From contig NC_086251.1 of assembly GCF_021018805.1 (NCBI RefSeq), positions 16,535,098 to 16,599,097 on the forward strand: a DNA stretch of 64,000 nt. The letters are read 5' to 3'. A program made the translations under genes and the position numbers. This DNA comes from Prinia subflava. Lineage: Eukaryota; Chordata; Aves; Passeriformes; Cisticolidae. Shown here in pieces: positions 1 through 12,399 of the stretch. Below the pieces are notes generated by a model, which did not search any database, was not told where the DNA came from, and saw only the letters and a program-made list of their open reading frames with translations. Each line of letters begins with the position of its first letter. The stretch's first letter is position 1.

Positions 1-3000
1 CCAACAGGCATCAACCCAGAGTTCGGGGCTGCTCAACACAGCTGGTAGGAGGCATTGCCTGAGCCCAAAGCTGCTGACAAGGTTTCAGTGGGGGTTCCTA
101 CACCACATGAGATTGACCCTCTTAAGGAAGGGGAGTAAGGGAAACGGTTTTCTCTGAAAATGATGAAATAGTTAAAGTTGAAAGCAAACAGGCCACCCAG
201 CTCTCCCTTTAACCCTCCTACAGCAGAAGAGACCAGAGGGCCAGCCAAATTTACCAGTTCTAGGAAATTATTTAAAAAAAGACATACACACATCAGGGGG
301 TGGGAAGACCAATCTATTTTCACAAGAATCTGTCCTTGATTAGAGCAGAAACACGGAAGTGGGGGAAAGAACCGATTATTCAGCAGAGAGTCCAGAAGAA
401 CAAATAAAAAAGAAAAAAAAGAAGGCATATTTGTTCAGGGTGTGATAGAGAGACTTCCAAAGCGCATGGAGACAATTGGAAATTAGGTCTATTGAGGCAG
501 AGGCATTCAGCATTCGGGGTGAGGAATCAAAGGGCAAGTCCCGGGGAGGCGGCACGGTGGGGTGGCCACCCCTGGGTGGGCAGTGACAGGCAGGCTCCAG
601 AGTGTGACCTCTGGTAAAATCCTTCCAGGGGGCTTTCACACATTGTGTGGAGCACAGGCTGACTTCCACACACAGAGATTCCTGATGAAGATGTCCTTCA
701 GGAGGCAAGGGGAGGTACGGGGCAATGAAACCAGCCTGTCTGCCAAGCAGACACCCACCCCCTCCGAAGGTGGCACGGATGTGTAACAGAATACTTAAAG
801 GGATGGGAAAAAATGCTGTTGGCTTCGATGCCGTGCAATAAAAAAAAGAACTCCATGTGAGTTAAATCTGAACCACCTGAATGCTGGAGACTTGAGGGAA
901 GATCAAGAAACCCCTGGTTTCCTATTGCAGACCAGACCAGGGCAGCTTCAGAGAGTGCCTCTGGTTAAGAAGCAGTTATCATCTGCCTCAGACTGACCTG
1001 GCCAGAATTTGAACCAGTCTGAACAGAGATTTATTAACCCTCACAGTCAGAGATCAATAAATAGTTTCCTCTCGAGCAGGCAAACTGCCTGGAATACAAA
1101 AACATGCAACGAGCCTGACACCAATCTGCTCTCTCCACATCTAATAAAAAGATGCTCCAATTCCCCAAAAGACAGTAATTTCTCATTTCCATAGTGTCTT
1201 GAAGCCAACTGTAATATTCACATCTAATTGCAGGGCCCTGGATCCCTGCCATGTGGAGTATGGTTGTTAGCAACAAAATTTGTACACTTCTCTGGGGTCA
1301 TTTGGAAACTATCCATACCTACACCCTGCTCATCTCCTCTGCTGAGTGTGTGCTGGCCACTCAGTCTTATCATGCTGCAAAGGGCAAGGTGCACCAGTGA
1401 GATTTATACGCAGGAGAAGAAAGAGTAGATTATGTTCTTCAGGGTCAAAGCCACCCAGTGCTTCATATCTCCAATTAACTACTCTGCTAGGGAGAGAAAC
1501 AAGATTAAAAGTGGGGTGAAATAAAAGATTTAAATTGCAAATTGACTTCTTTTTTTAATTGAAACTTCACTGGAAGAAAGGATGAACTATAGAAAAAAAC
1601 CCAAGGCTTACTATAGAAAAAAAACCAAAAATACTTTTCGAGCAAAAGTAAAAGTCAAAAACACAGGACTGGCATGATTGTTCTAGAAATCAAACCATGG
1701 ATAAATGAGATGTGGGGAAAAGAAAGATGCTCTAGCAAACAAGGTGCCACAGGATCTTTTCTATCAGCTCTGGTGAACAGTTCCACTCAACTTTGAAAAA
1801 GTTACAATTATTAGATTTTTGTCTGTATTCACACTGTATTTCAAGATACCCTAAACATGCCTGTAAACAAAGGAATGAAGCTCCCTGCTCGAGGAGTCCC
1901 TGAGCTGCAAACCTCTATAAACTGGAGTCTCTACTGGACATAATCTGCTTCAAAGCTCCCCTGTGCATTTTCTGTCAGTGATGGGTGATTGTTTGCTGTG
2001 TACCTTCCCACTGAGTCATCCTTAACTTATTTCCCAATTCTTTCCTACATGTCATTATTCTTATTCATTGACTCCTGCCTCATATAATTCTATTTACAAA
2101 TCCTTCTGGCTGTCTCCAAGCATCTTGACACATCTCCATCTCCAAAACATGATATACTCTATTTTAGAAAATTTAAGAGCTCACGCAGGTGGAAACTGTC
2201 AGGAATAGCTCCCTGTTACTCACTCTTCAGAGGCTACAGAGGGGTGTGACATAAGAAAATCCTTCCTGGTAAAATCAGATCACAGCTTTTGACAGTCAGT
2301 GTTTTCAGACATATTCAAGCTGCAGCTAGAGCCTGGCAGGGGAGACTTTCCCTTTCTCATAAAAGTTTTCGAAACTTCAGTTGATGTTCCTCTCCACATC
2401 AGAAAGAAAACTGGAAGGAAATCTCAGAACTGTTTACAGACCATGAGGGAAAAAAAACAAAAAACAAAAAACCCAAAAAATCCAACAACAACAACAACAA
2501 AAACCAAACCAACAAAAACAAACCAAGTCAAAACAAAAATTGGTACAGATAAAAATAATTTTTAAATACTTGATTTGGACTTTTCCTTGCTACTTAATGT
2601 CTTTCTCCTACTATAAATTAAATTTTTTAAAAAAATGTTATTTCAATGTAGAAAACCTCCAAGCCTCTAATAATTTCTTTAAAAATTGGCTTAGAAGAGT
2701 TGTAACAATTTTGCAAGCTGAAAAATTTGTTAAAACCATCCTGTTTACCACAAATAATTACAGTTTTAATATATTTGTCTTTTGTGACAGAAAAATAGAA
2801 AGTGAAATAAAATTTCCAACCCTTTTTAGCAATCACTTCATGTTTTTGTAACACTTTTCTAGGTGAGATGCACCAAAATGAAATTCTGACTTTGCCCAGC
2901 CCCTGAGACTGCTTGGAGCCAAGGACATTGTCAAAGAAACTGGTGGATCCAAGACTGTTGAGGGGAGAAAGAGAGAGGGTCTGAACTGAACAAACCCACT

Positions 3001-4375
3001 TGTGCCAGTAAGTGAGGTTTGCCCCTTCTTTCCTGGCTGATCATGCTGCAGAACACATCCATCAAGGGGCTGAGGCACAGAGCCAGGAGCCAAAAGTGGC
3101 CAGGTGACCTTGAACAAGCATCAGATTCAGCAGGGGCTCAAAGGACTGCAAGGGAGCCAGGAGAGGTGCTACTTGACCTGACGCGGGCCACGGAGGATAA
3201 ATAATGCTGCTTTCCAGCAACCCCCACCCGTTTTTCCAGTAGTTTTTCATCCACGTTCAGTTCTGAATTGTACATCTGACTCTCCATAAATTCCAAAAAC
3301 GGATCCATTCGAGGCATAAGGGTTGAGGGAAAGAAAAGGGTCAGCAGATAGCAGGCAAACCAGCTGCTGTGTTTATGTAGGGGTGAGGTTGCCAAATAGC
3401 TGCTGAGGGATGGGACAGTGGTGTGGCAGTCATTTTTCCTTCAGCAGAGCTGGCACACAGAGACAGAACATATCCAGACTTGCACTTGAGAGCTTCCAGG
3501 ATTCATTGGCCCTGACATCTTCTGCCAGAAATAGAGAGACATTCTGGAAACCACATCCCTGTCAAAAGGCCATTACTGTACCACCTTGGCTCTGCAATGT
3601 GGCTCTGCTCCTTTCTACGGCCCTCTCCTGTGCCAGACACCTATCCCATCTCCTGGCAACTGCTCTGGAGGCATCCTGCACCTTCTCACCCACAACCAAA
3701 AGTGACTGGGATCAAAACAACAGTTAGGGTAGGACTTCTTCAGGCTGATTTGAAAGTTCAGGTTCTGTGATGGTAGCAGCTCCTTGGGCCATTAAAAATA
3801 ATCAGGATTCCAGAATCTGACACGTTTCACTTGCACAACTCCTATTTACACTACTGGGAAAAGTAGTTCTTTGTTGAACACACCATATATACCTGGTAAA
3901 AACCTTTTGGGGGAGTGCTAGAGGACTCAGTCTACTGCCAACCCTGCTGGAGGTAGGAAGGCATGGAAAAGAAAATGTCCAAATCTTGACATTTGACAAA
4001 CACTGACAGCAAATTTTCTGGGGTCATTTTGCATGCTACCTGCTCAGTGGAGACCACAATGAAAAACAGGGAAGTGCCTAGTTCTCATAAGAACATGATT
4101 GCTACATTACACATGACCAAACGTCCAAACAGTGCAGTTTTTTGGATGTGACAGTAAATGGTGACAGGTATTCTGGGATGAATGTAAAGAGCAGGGCATG
4201 GACAGATATTTAGCCTCTAGGAAACAACAGTATAGAGACCAAAGAAAATTGGTGTCTCTGTCCCTTAGAGATACCTGGGCACATAAGGGAACCTTCTACC
4301 CTGAAAAAAACAAAAGAGAAAAAAAAAAAGTCACTGGGGGAATGTGCCCAGTGGAAGTGAAGAAAACATTAAAAA
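1..4375. other. No gene recognised
   Basis: Unique vertebrate-type sequence. The longest frames are 131 and 110 codons on the minus strand near the left end. They begin and end in unrelated contexts, overlap each other, and have no recognisable domain. An AT-rich stretch lies at 2540-2860. I see no promoter, exon pair or RNA gene. Confidence 0.6.
2449..2535 (+). repeat. A-rich low-complexity tract
   Basis: The tract is made of AAAAAAC, CAACAA and AACCAAAC units with almost no G or T. It accounts for the lysine/threonine-rich open frame at 2299-2565. Confidence 0.85.
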
Positions 4376-4490
4376 TGACTTGGAGTCTGCTTCCCACTAA
4401 CCATAGGGCAAGACATTTCACTAGCCTGTGCCTCAGTTCCCATCATGACATAGAGATGTTGCATCACTACAGGATGGAGAAAATGAAACC
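4376..4490 (+). mobile_element. MIR-type SINE fragment
   Basis: The MIR core is recognisable. TGACTTGGAGTCTGCTTCCC is followed by AGGGCAAGACATTTCACTAG and CCTGTGCCTCAGTTCCCATC, matching the GGGCAAGTCACTT and GTGCCTCAGTTTCC blocks of the family. The downstream GGATGGAGAAAATGAAACC may be part of the following spacer. There is no clear pol III head or tail, so this is a central fragment. It is in the same orientation as the copy at 6.4-6.7 kb but appears to be a separate insertion. Confidence 0.5.
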
Positions 4491-6429
4491 ATGTCATGAC
4501 TGACAAATCCTAAGGTGTGAGGGATGAGGACCAGATGGGACCACTCCAGATGGGTAGGCTGCATGGGCATCCCCTTTCAGCCACTTTCCCTTTGGCATGT
4601 GGATTTTAGTTCCAGTGTCATGGAAGCATTGCAAAGACATTGTTAATTACACAAATAACTCCCAAGTGCCATTCATTGTACATTATTTCCTTTCCCTTAC
4701 TCTCTATTTCTTGTTTTTAAGAAAGATAAAAACAGCTGCCCTTGTCCAAGCAAGAGAATACCAGACTTTCAGCATCCAGTCAAAAGAGTGAATCATGTTT
4801 GGACTCAAGTTCCTATTAATCTGGGGCTGAAACTTGTCTGGAGGAATGATTCAACTGAGTGTTGCACAGGGGCAAATTCAGGAAGTTCCTCAAAGCACCT
4901 GAGCACGTAGAGGGAAAAGACACCTAATAAATGGCCTCCTATAAACATTTCACTGGGCTGTAAGATCAGATGTGATTAAATGGCACAAGAGCCTGAGCTC
5001 TCCCTACCCAGCTCTTACTTACTGGGTAACAAGAGTTAGGTGTGCTGCAGATGAGAAAAGAGGATTTTTCTTCCTCCCAGCTCAATAAAACCAGGATTTA
5101 TATACACAAAATACCAGATTTGAGCATCTTACACTTAAATGGAACACCCAGACATATGGAGTGAGCCCCAGGCTCTGCCCAAGTCGCTTATAAGCTGAGT
5201 AAGAGAGGCAAAGGGAGAAGTGTTTTTAAGTGAGGAGCTGAAGCATACATGGGGCTTCAGTGCTTTCAGCAAGGTCCAAGGGAGATTTGAGGGGCCCACA
5301 CCCAGTCCCTCACTGCCATGATGGGAGCACTGGCCACCCTACCAGCACCAGGTCCTCTGCAGCCATATACTGACAGCATCTCTGCAGGTGCTGCTGGATC
5401 CACAGACCCCTACTAGCTCTTTCCCTCAGTGGGAAAGCATCCTGACTAAATAAATGTATTTATTTGCTCTTGATGTTGGAAGTTGAGCTGTTAGCACCTT
5501 GCTGATAAATAGGGAGGGATCACAAGCCCTGAAGAGCCAAACCGTTTTCTAAATTTTAACCTATTTGTGTCACTGCTAGAACCCTTTCTCCCCAAAAGGA
5601 AAAGGGGCACTAGATTAAATTCATCCAGGTATTAGAGGAATGCCAGCTCTGCTATAGATAATACCAAGCATCACTTTCCAGTTTTAGGTGGACTATTCTA
5701 AGCGCTCCGGGAGCAGCGTGCCTCAGCACCCCAAGATGCATCCTCTCTGCTGAGCACGCCGAGGTTAGCAAAGCAGCCTTGTGGTGGCTGTGCAGGGGGG
5801 ACCCGAGCCAAAGCCCCCAGACAATAGGTTCTCTGTCTGAAACTACTCTGGCACTCAAGACCTGCCTTTGTTGAAGAGGTTGAGGACAATCTCAGTGTAT
5901 TTGGCTCAATACAGAGGAATTAAAAGGAGTCTGAAAGTTGTTATAGATAAGGTCAGACATTCTAGGGAGGTCTTCCTGGCTTTAAGTCTATGAATTTAAA
6001 GGAAGTGGCTATGAAGAAATTTAAGAGAACCCTCTGCTGCCTGTTCCATCTCTCATGATGGGCTATGCTTTGAAAAAGACAATATTAAGCTGTACTGGAT
6101 GCTTTCATGTGCCTTCTTTCTTGAATTTTCCCTGAGATTTGGTCTATACAAGCAAATATAGCAGCAATTCTCAAAGAGGGAAGAGTTAATATTATTTTGA
6201 CAGTGTACCAATATTTCCTACTTTTCAGAAGGATTTACATTTGCATTAATTTTTCACCTTGTGCTGAGGATTAATCCTCCATGCATTCTGGAACAATACG
6301 AGACACCATTAGGCAATGTTAACTTTGTGCTGAAGTTTTTTGGCATAAGGTGCTGTATGCTTTAATTTATTTGCAAATCAAAAGCCAGCGCTTTGCACAC
6401 TTCAGTGAAAAGCCAGAGGCAGCCTGCCC

Positions 6430-6690
6430 CACTGGAAAGGTCACCAGATTGGGACTCAAGGGAACTCTTCGAAGTTTTGCCACTGATTTACTGTTCAATC
6501 TTGGCCAAGTAATCTCTTTCCTTTGTGCCTCTAGTTTCCCTCCCATTCTTTGTGTTTTCTATTCATGCTGCAGCTCTTTAGAGCAGGAGCAGCTCTCTCG
6601 TTTCGTGCTGGTCCTGTGTCCCAGAGCAGGCCCCCCTCTCCTAGCTGAAGAATTCCTACTAGATCCTACCACAACACAAAGAGTTCAGAG
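6430..6690 (+). mobile_element. Ancient amniote SINE, MIR type, nearly full length
   Basis: The order of segments matches an amniote MIR-like SINE. CACCAGATTGGGACTCAAGG is followed by TTTTGCCACTGATTTACTG, then the core TTGGCCAAGTAATCTCTTTC and CTTTGTGCCTCTAGTTTCCC near 6502-6540. A LINE-like tail follows, GCAGCTCTTTAGAGCAGG and then CAGAGCAGGCCCCCCTCTCC, ending with AGATCCTACCACAACAC. The tail resembles the L2/CR1-related end found on such SINEs in turtles and birds. Many substitutions and small gaps indicate great age. The 124-codon open frame over this interval is a by-product of the repeat. Confidence 0.65.
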
Positions 6691-8279
6691 CCTAAACAGT
6701 TCAAAAGAGTTTGGCTTTCATTGACAGGATCTTCACTCTCTCTCACTTGCTTCCCTAACACAAAACTTTTCAGAAGAGGTACCAGCCACCTACTGAGTGA
6801 GTAAATTCCCAGTCAAAGGGTTAAAATAACAAACTTCATTAAATAAAGAAGAATAAGGTGTTTAAGAGGAACTTGGATCATATGGTAAACTAGGTATTAG
6901 TTAATCAATAGTACTCAAAGGTGAAGGCCATATGGAGGAGCCAGAAATCATTGCACAAGTTAAGCAAAGTTTAGCAAGCCTGATTAAGCAAAGCGTTAAC
7001 TATTTTCTGTGAAAAGTTCCACCTTTCCTCTAACCTAGCTCTGGTAATATATACCAATCTTGTCTGGGACTGACTCATGCACTAAAGCCTTCAGTGGAAG
7101 TTTTGAGACCAATCCATGGACAATACTTCTTTATTGTCCAGACAGTTCATATACTGCATGTTACATATAATTCTCCTATTCACTGGACTCTCAGTCCAAA
7201 CTCTTCTGGTAAAAGGGCTTGTGGGCAGTTTACTTTCTGTCCAATGACTTCATTGCAAAGGATTTTTCTTCTCTGTTGAGCTTGCCATGTGCAAGCTTTC
7301 CTTCCTCTTGTTTCCCTCCTCTTGTTTCCCAGTTTCTGGAAATAATTTGTGGTTTGGAAATGCCCTTGTAGGCTTCAAACTGCTTAAAGCCTGCCATACC
7401 AGATGAGTTCATTGGATCCATCTCATCTGCTCTCCTCTTGCCATCCATGACCAATACCTGTCGCTTCAGAAGACAACATGACTGCACAGCAGCTACAGGA
7501 CACTTCAGCTTTAGACAGAGTCCTTTCTCTGTGAAGAGCTGACAAAGCATCCTTCCCACTTCCACCCTGAACCACCTCAGGTTTTCTCAGTGGGTTTCTC
7601 AAGGCATCAGCAAAAGGACAGAGACCCCCCACAAGGATAAAGAGACTTAAGGGGGACAAAGTACATTGGCACATATCAAAAAAGGGCTTCGCAAAACGTA
7701 GCACAACAAACACAGATCAACCCCTTCCAGGACTGGCTTGGCTCGCTTTCCCTGTTCAGAGAAATTGGCAAGCAAGTCTTTATTGTAAGGGACAGAACAG
7801 AAGCTGGAGGGGAGGTACTGAAATCTGGGGATAATTCACAAAATCCTGGCCTGTGGTGTAGAAGGAAGCTAGTATTATGTATCTATCATTTGTATTTCTT
7901 TTGCTACTGCTACATTTAAGCAGATATAAGCAACCTAACAATGATCACATCTCATTCAGCTAACATGTTTCCTGGCTGCTTTTAAACTAACAGGGAGCAG
8001 GTATAAGCTAGGACAGACATTGTTTGGCTTGCTCGTTCATGTCAAGGTCACCTTGTGCTTCGCTGATATCCTACATATTGCAGCAGGATTACTTTTTCAA
8101 TTAAGTACAATTTAGTAAGACTAAGATATCAGATTTGGTCTTTTAAAAGTCTGCCATTTTGCCCAAAGAGCACGACCACAGTTCTCCAAGCCTGGTGACT
8201 CCATAGGCTCATGCCTTGTCTTCTCCCATGGCCTACAAGTAGTGTCAAAGCCACAGAGCTGGACTTGGCTCTCTGTCCC
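6691..8279. other. No gene recognised
   Basis: Unique sequence. A small tandem duplication of CCTCTTGTTTCCC occurs near 7304-7330. Frames of 96 and 111 codons on the minus strand overlap and show no domain. Confidence 0.6.
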
Positions 8280-8660
8280 TGCAGACGTGGCAGAGAGCCC
8301 TCAGGATGACCGCCTGTACTCACCTCGGTCTGAGCTGGGCTTGCCTTCACGCCTGCAGTGGGGGCACAGAGCCGAGGACACCCCTCTTGAGCTGAGGGAG
8401 GCTCCAGGCCGGAGTCATGCCCCGCGGGCATGGCGGGATGTGTGGTGTTACATTGCCACCTTGTGGAGAGCTCCCACGGGGGACCGGGGGAGAAGATGGC
8501 TGGCCGTGGGCTGAGGGCCGCCACAATGCCTCCCCATCGCCTCCCCATCGCCTCCCCATCGCCTCCCCATCGCCTCCCCATCGCCTCCCCATCGCCCTGG
8601 GCCTGTGGCTGGCCGAGCACTCGTGCCCTTGTGGGACCAGGTGGGACGCTACGTGTTGCA
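8280..8660. promoter_or_regulatory. CpG-rich patch, possible small CpG island
   Basis: By hand I count about 23 CpG sites in roughly 380 bp, against very few in the flanking kilobases. The patch is clearly GC-rich (for example CCCCGCGGGCATGGCGGG at 8421-8438). About six of the CpGs come from the 11-bp minisatellite. There is no TATA box or obvious initiator to give direction. The minus-strand frame 8998-8129 (289 codons) runs through it. That frame is probably kept open by low stop-codon density in GC-rich DNA and not by selection. A promoter of an unseen transcript is one possibility; a GC-biased repeat island is the alternative. Confidence 0.35.
8528..8593 (+). repeat. Minisatellite, 6 perfect copies of 11 bp
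   Basis: The unit GCCTCCCCATC is repeated six times without error, followed by a partial GCC. Each unit carries one CpG at the junction with the next. Eleven is not a multiple of three, so the array encodes a 33-bp (11-residue) period when read in any frame. This explains the MGRRWGGDGEA-like repeats in the minus-strand open frame. Absence of any mutation among copies suggests recent expansion. The array sits inside the CpG-rich patch at 8280-8660. Confidence 0.9.
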
Positions 8661-10204
8661 GCAGTCACTTCTCCAAGGGGTGAGGCACAGGAGCCCCATG
8701 CAAGGCCTGGAGGTCCTAAGCATGGGCAACACCATCCCACTGCTCCAGCGAGTGGATTTGCAGCCTTGGTATTAAAGTTTTGTATAGATGTTACCAATGT
8801 GAACCAAGGGTCTGGTCCTAGCTCATCCTGCAGGGGTAGGAGTCTGTTATCACCGTTGCCAGTAACTCTTGCAGTGCTGCTATCCACAAATGAAGAGTAT
8901 AGCTGTGCTCTGTGAGTCCAAGTCCCCACAAGCTCAAGGAGAGAATGAAGCAAAATGTATTTCCTTTCATTAAGTGCAGAAGGCGGCTCTGGTGGCAATG
9001 CTTTTTATATTAGTGGTGTCCCCAGAGAGGTTCAAATACATAAACCCACAACATGCTCCTCCTGTTTGTGTGATGGAGTACTGTGTTGACAGACTGGAAG
9101 AGAATTACTGACAAATGCTACCATGTGGACTCTCACAGTGATGCCATGTATTGATTTCCATCTGGTGATGATGTGCACTTTTGCGATTGCATTGACACTA
9201 TTCTCCCTCTTAAGAATCTGCAGACTGAGTTTTTGAGTGAAAAGAATTAGCATTGTTTATTATTTACACAGTACTAGAGGAGGTCTGCAACTTTATGGGC
9301 CCTAACAATTACAAAGAAAAAAAAATAATCACAGGTCCCCGTCCCAAAGCCCTTAGCAAAAAGAATTAAACATGACAGAGAGAAGCAGGCAAACCCTGGG
9401 AAGATAGGTTCCAAGAGCAACAACATACAACAAATGACACATAGATAACTCCTTATTGCCTGTGCGTCAATTTGAAGAACAGTACTAGCTCTACATGAGG
9501 CAAAATACATCCAGCACTGATTAGAGGGAGTAAGCTGCCCTCCCAGGTTGTCCTCTGCCAACACACCCTGCACTAAGTATCTGGAAGTAAATAAGAAAAT
9601 CCCTCAGCTTTGGGAATTGTGGTAGATCACACAAGCGTGGGCTGAACTTTTCAAGACCTTGAGAGAGGAACAGTCTTTGATTTCAAGGAAATATGATACC
9701 TCCTCAAAGAAAGGGTCACATTCTTTGAAATGCAAGATATGGACAACTGAGGAGATGTTGGCCAACAACAACAGGACATGAATGCCAACATGTCCTGAGG
9801 GGAATAAAGGCAGTAAATTTGAGTTCCAGAAGTTTGCCATGGGACTTCTGTTAAAACCCATTTGCCAGCAAATTCAATGTTTCTTAGAAACAGACTTACA
9901 GAGGTGTGACAATGTGCTGGTACCCATGAGAAGCACAGACTGTCACCTTTCTTTGAACAAAGGTTTATCTTGGTAAAAGGAATGGCATTAGTAGAGAATA
10001 TTTGTTTTGCTCCAAGGCCTGTAATTTGATATCTCACAAGACCTTAGTTAAGACACAAATACTTTGCAGCATATGGAAATAGTAAGGCATGTACTAGACC
10101 TACCAACATGTGTTTCAGTGACAGCTTTCAACATATTGTTATTAACCGAGAAACATTATTGTAAATAGGACCATTATTAGCAAGATGCTTTCAAAAACTG
10201 GTTA

Positions 10205-10880
10205 TTAGTCCAACAAGGTTTAGTATTTTCAGTAATAACCTAGGTGACACAAATTCTCTGATAGTGGGATTTGCAGGTAGTATACAAATTACTGAGATAG
10301 TAAAGAAGAAAGAGAATAGGCTGGATTGGAGAGGAGGGGTACAAGAACTACCTGATTAAATCATCACAATGCAATATCTGCATTTTACTAGAGGCAAGTG
10401 AAACTTATCACACCTGGCAATAAAGGCTGAGATTCAACTCCACCCATCTCCTGCTCCTAAAAGGCTTTTAAAGTAAGATTATAGTTGGCCTAGGCTTCCT
10501 CTGTAGTCAATGAGTTAAAGATGGCACCTCCAGCAGGAAAATCTGACTGAAATTTGAAGGGTTGAAGCCAAGACCTGGTGTTTAGGGTGAAAAATCTGTC
10601 TTGCAAATCTGTGCATAAAGAACATCAAAATTAACCACCTCAGCATGAGATCTCAGTGCAGTGTTTGGTGACTAATATGATACTCAGGTGTAAAAAAAAG
10701 GCTTTACCAAATAGAAACAGAGAAGTGGTTTTGTCCCTGAGCTGGCCACTATTAAACTCATTAGAAGAATTATATCTTCAGTCTTGGCATCCCTAGTTCA
10801 GGAAGGATATGGACATCTCAGCGTTCAAGTAAAGCCACAAAAATGACCTTGCAAGAGAAAACAAGTCTTGAAATGCTATG
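10205..10880 (+). mobile_element. Ancient CR1/L3-like LINE ORF2 remnant
   Basis: A degenerate reverse-transcriptase C-terminal region can be followed on the plus strand. From about 10219 the frame reads FSIFSNNLGDTNSLIVGFAG, which resembles the CR1/L3 stretch containing FADD; here the FADD position has become FAGS. After several frame breaks, a second block at about 10780-10870 resembles the conserved sequence around FRKD and ATKM...ENKS of CR1-group ORF2: GTTCAGGAAGGATATGGACA, then AGCCACAAAAATGACC, then GAAAACAAGTCTTG. Stops and frameshifts are many, so the copy is inactive. It looks far older than the CR1 copies at 53.6 and 58.0 kb. Family assignment (CR1 versus L3) cannot be settled by eye. 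The 5' and 3' limits are approximate. Confidence 0.65.
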
Positions 10881-12336
10881 AGTATAACCTTTTAATCTGC
10901 TGCAGTTAGTTAAAATGTGACTGGATATTTTTACATGTAGGTATTTTTGCGTGGAAAAGATGCCTTACAGACCTTTTGTCCTTCACCAATAGACACAAAA
11001 AGATTCAGAGAGAATTCAGGCTGATGTTAAACAAATGCAACTGTGAAGTAGGATACGATTTCCTCAATGTGCGGGTAGTTAATACGAAACATGTAATGAA
11101 ATCACAAAACATTTGGAGTTTGTCAGACACAAACTGACATTTTAGCACTTTGGCACACATGATTACATGGGAGTGCTTAGGTTTAAAAGCATGTGCTTGG
11201 ACAGTTACTGCAGAGCAGCTGATTCATGGTAACTCATCAGCTCAAGTTAACCTGTTCTTGGATCAATATATTTCATAAAACATTCACTCCACAGCAGCTC
11301 CTACAAAAATGTTTTGCAACTATACCTGAGAGGAAAAATACAGAGATTCACCACAGTCTATTCTTACCTAGGATCAAAGAAAAAGAAGCCTACACTAGAA
11401 ATAGTGGGATATTAAGAAGAGGAGGAAAATCAAGCTGCACATCTTCATGTCAAAGCACTAGAAGTCACATATCGAGGATGAGGGTGGACAGCTCCGTTAC
11501 TCCAGGCTCAGTCTTCTGCTCCACAGAAGCTCTACATTCTTCTGAAAACCTCAAACTTCATTTTGTGCTTTAGATATCCTCATAAACACTAAAATAATGT
11601 CAGCCTGAAGAAGCAGCTCTGACAGATGGGATCTCTCCTTTGTTTGACACAGTGGTCTAGCAAAACCTAAAGGCATTTATTTCAATGGCAGTTGGTGCAT
11701 CCTTACAATTACACCAGCAACAAACGCCAGTATTACATGCTTCCCTCTCTTCTTGGGCTGCTTCTTAAGCCTGCCCCCAGCCCTGCAAACCCTTCCTATT
11801 CTCTTCCTCCATGGTTGAGCCTCCAGCTTTATTTTGGATAATCTCAACTAAACAGTTGCACATTCACTACACATAAATCTGTGCAAGTCGATCATGCAGG
11901 GATAACATAAAATAAATGGAATTGAATACCAAGATGGCACAGAGGAGATTGTACGTGAGTGTATTATTCATTTCCATATTTAATTCATTATGTTTCTTCT
12001 TCTTCTTTTTTCCGTTTCCCCTCCTCTTCAATTTATATGGAGCTGCAACACATTTTCCAGCCTGCTGTGCTGGAATGCTGCAGTGTCAAGGGACTTTGCA
12101 GTTAAATGTAAGACCTTGTTGTTGTATTGTGCACTGGGCCTTCATCCTCAGGAAACCAACAGCTCCAAGTTAGATAACAACTGGTAAATCATCATCTTTG
12201 CTAAGTGTTTGCAAAGGCAGGTAGGGGGGCAGGAAGGAGCTTTCTTTAGAGTAGGAAAAGAAAGAAACATCTCTCTTAAGGGATTAAGAACTTCCCTCCT
12301 AAATCTTTGTTTTTTCTGATACCAGTATTTCTTGAC

Positions 12337-12399
12337 TTTTTTTTTGTTTGTTTTGTTTTTGTTTTTGTTTTTTTGGTTTTTTGGGTTTTTTTTTTTTTG
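12337..12399 (+). repeat. T/G low-complexity tract
   Basis: T runs are broken by single or triple G (TTTTG repeated, then TTTGGG and a 13-nt T run). The phenylalanine/valine-rich open frame here is a product of this tract. Confidence 0.9.
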
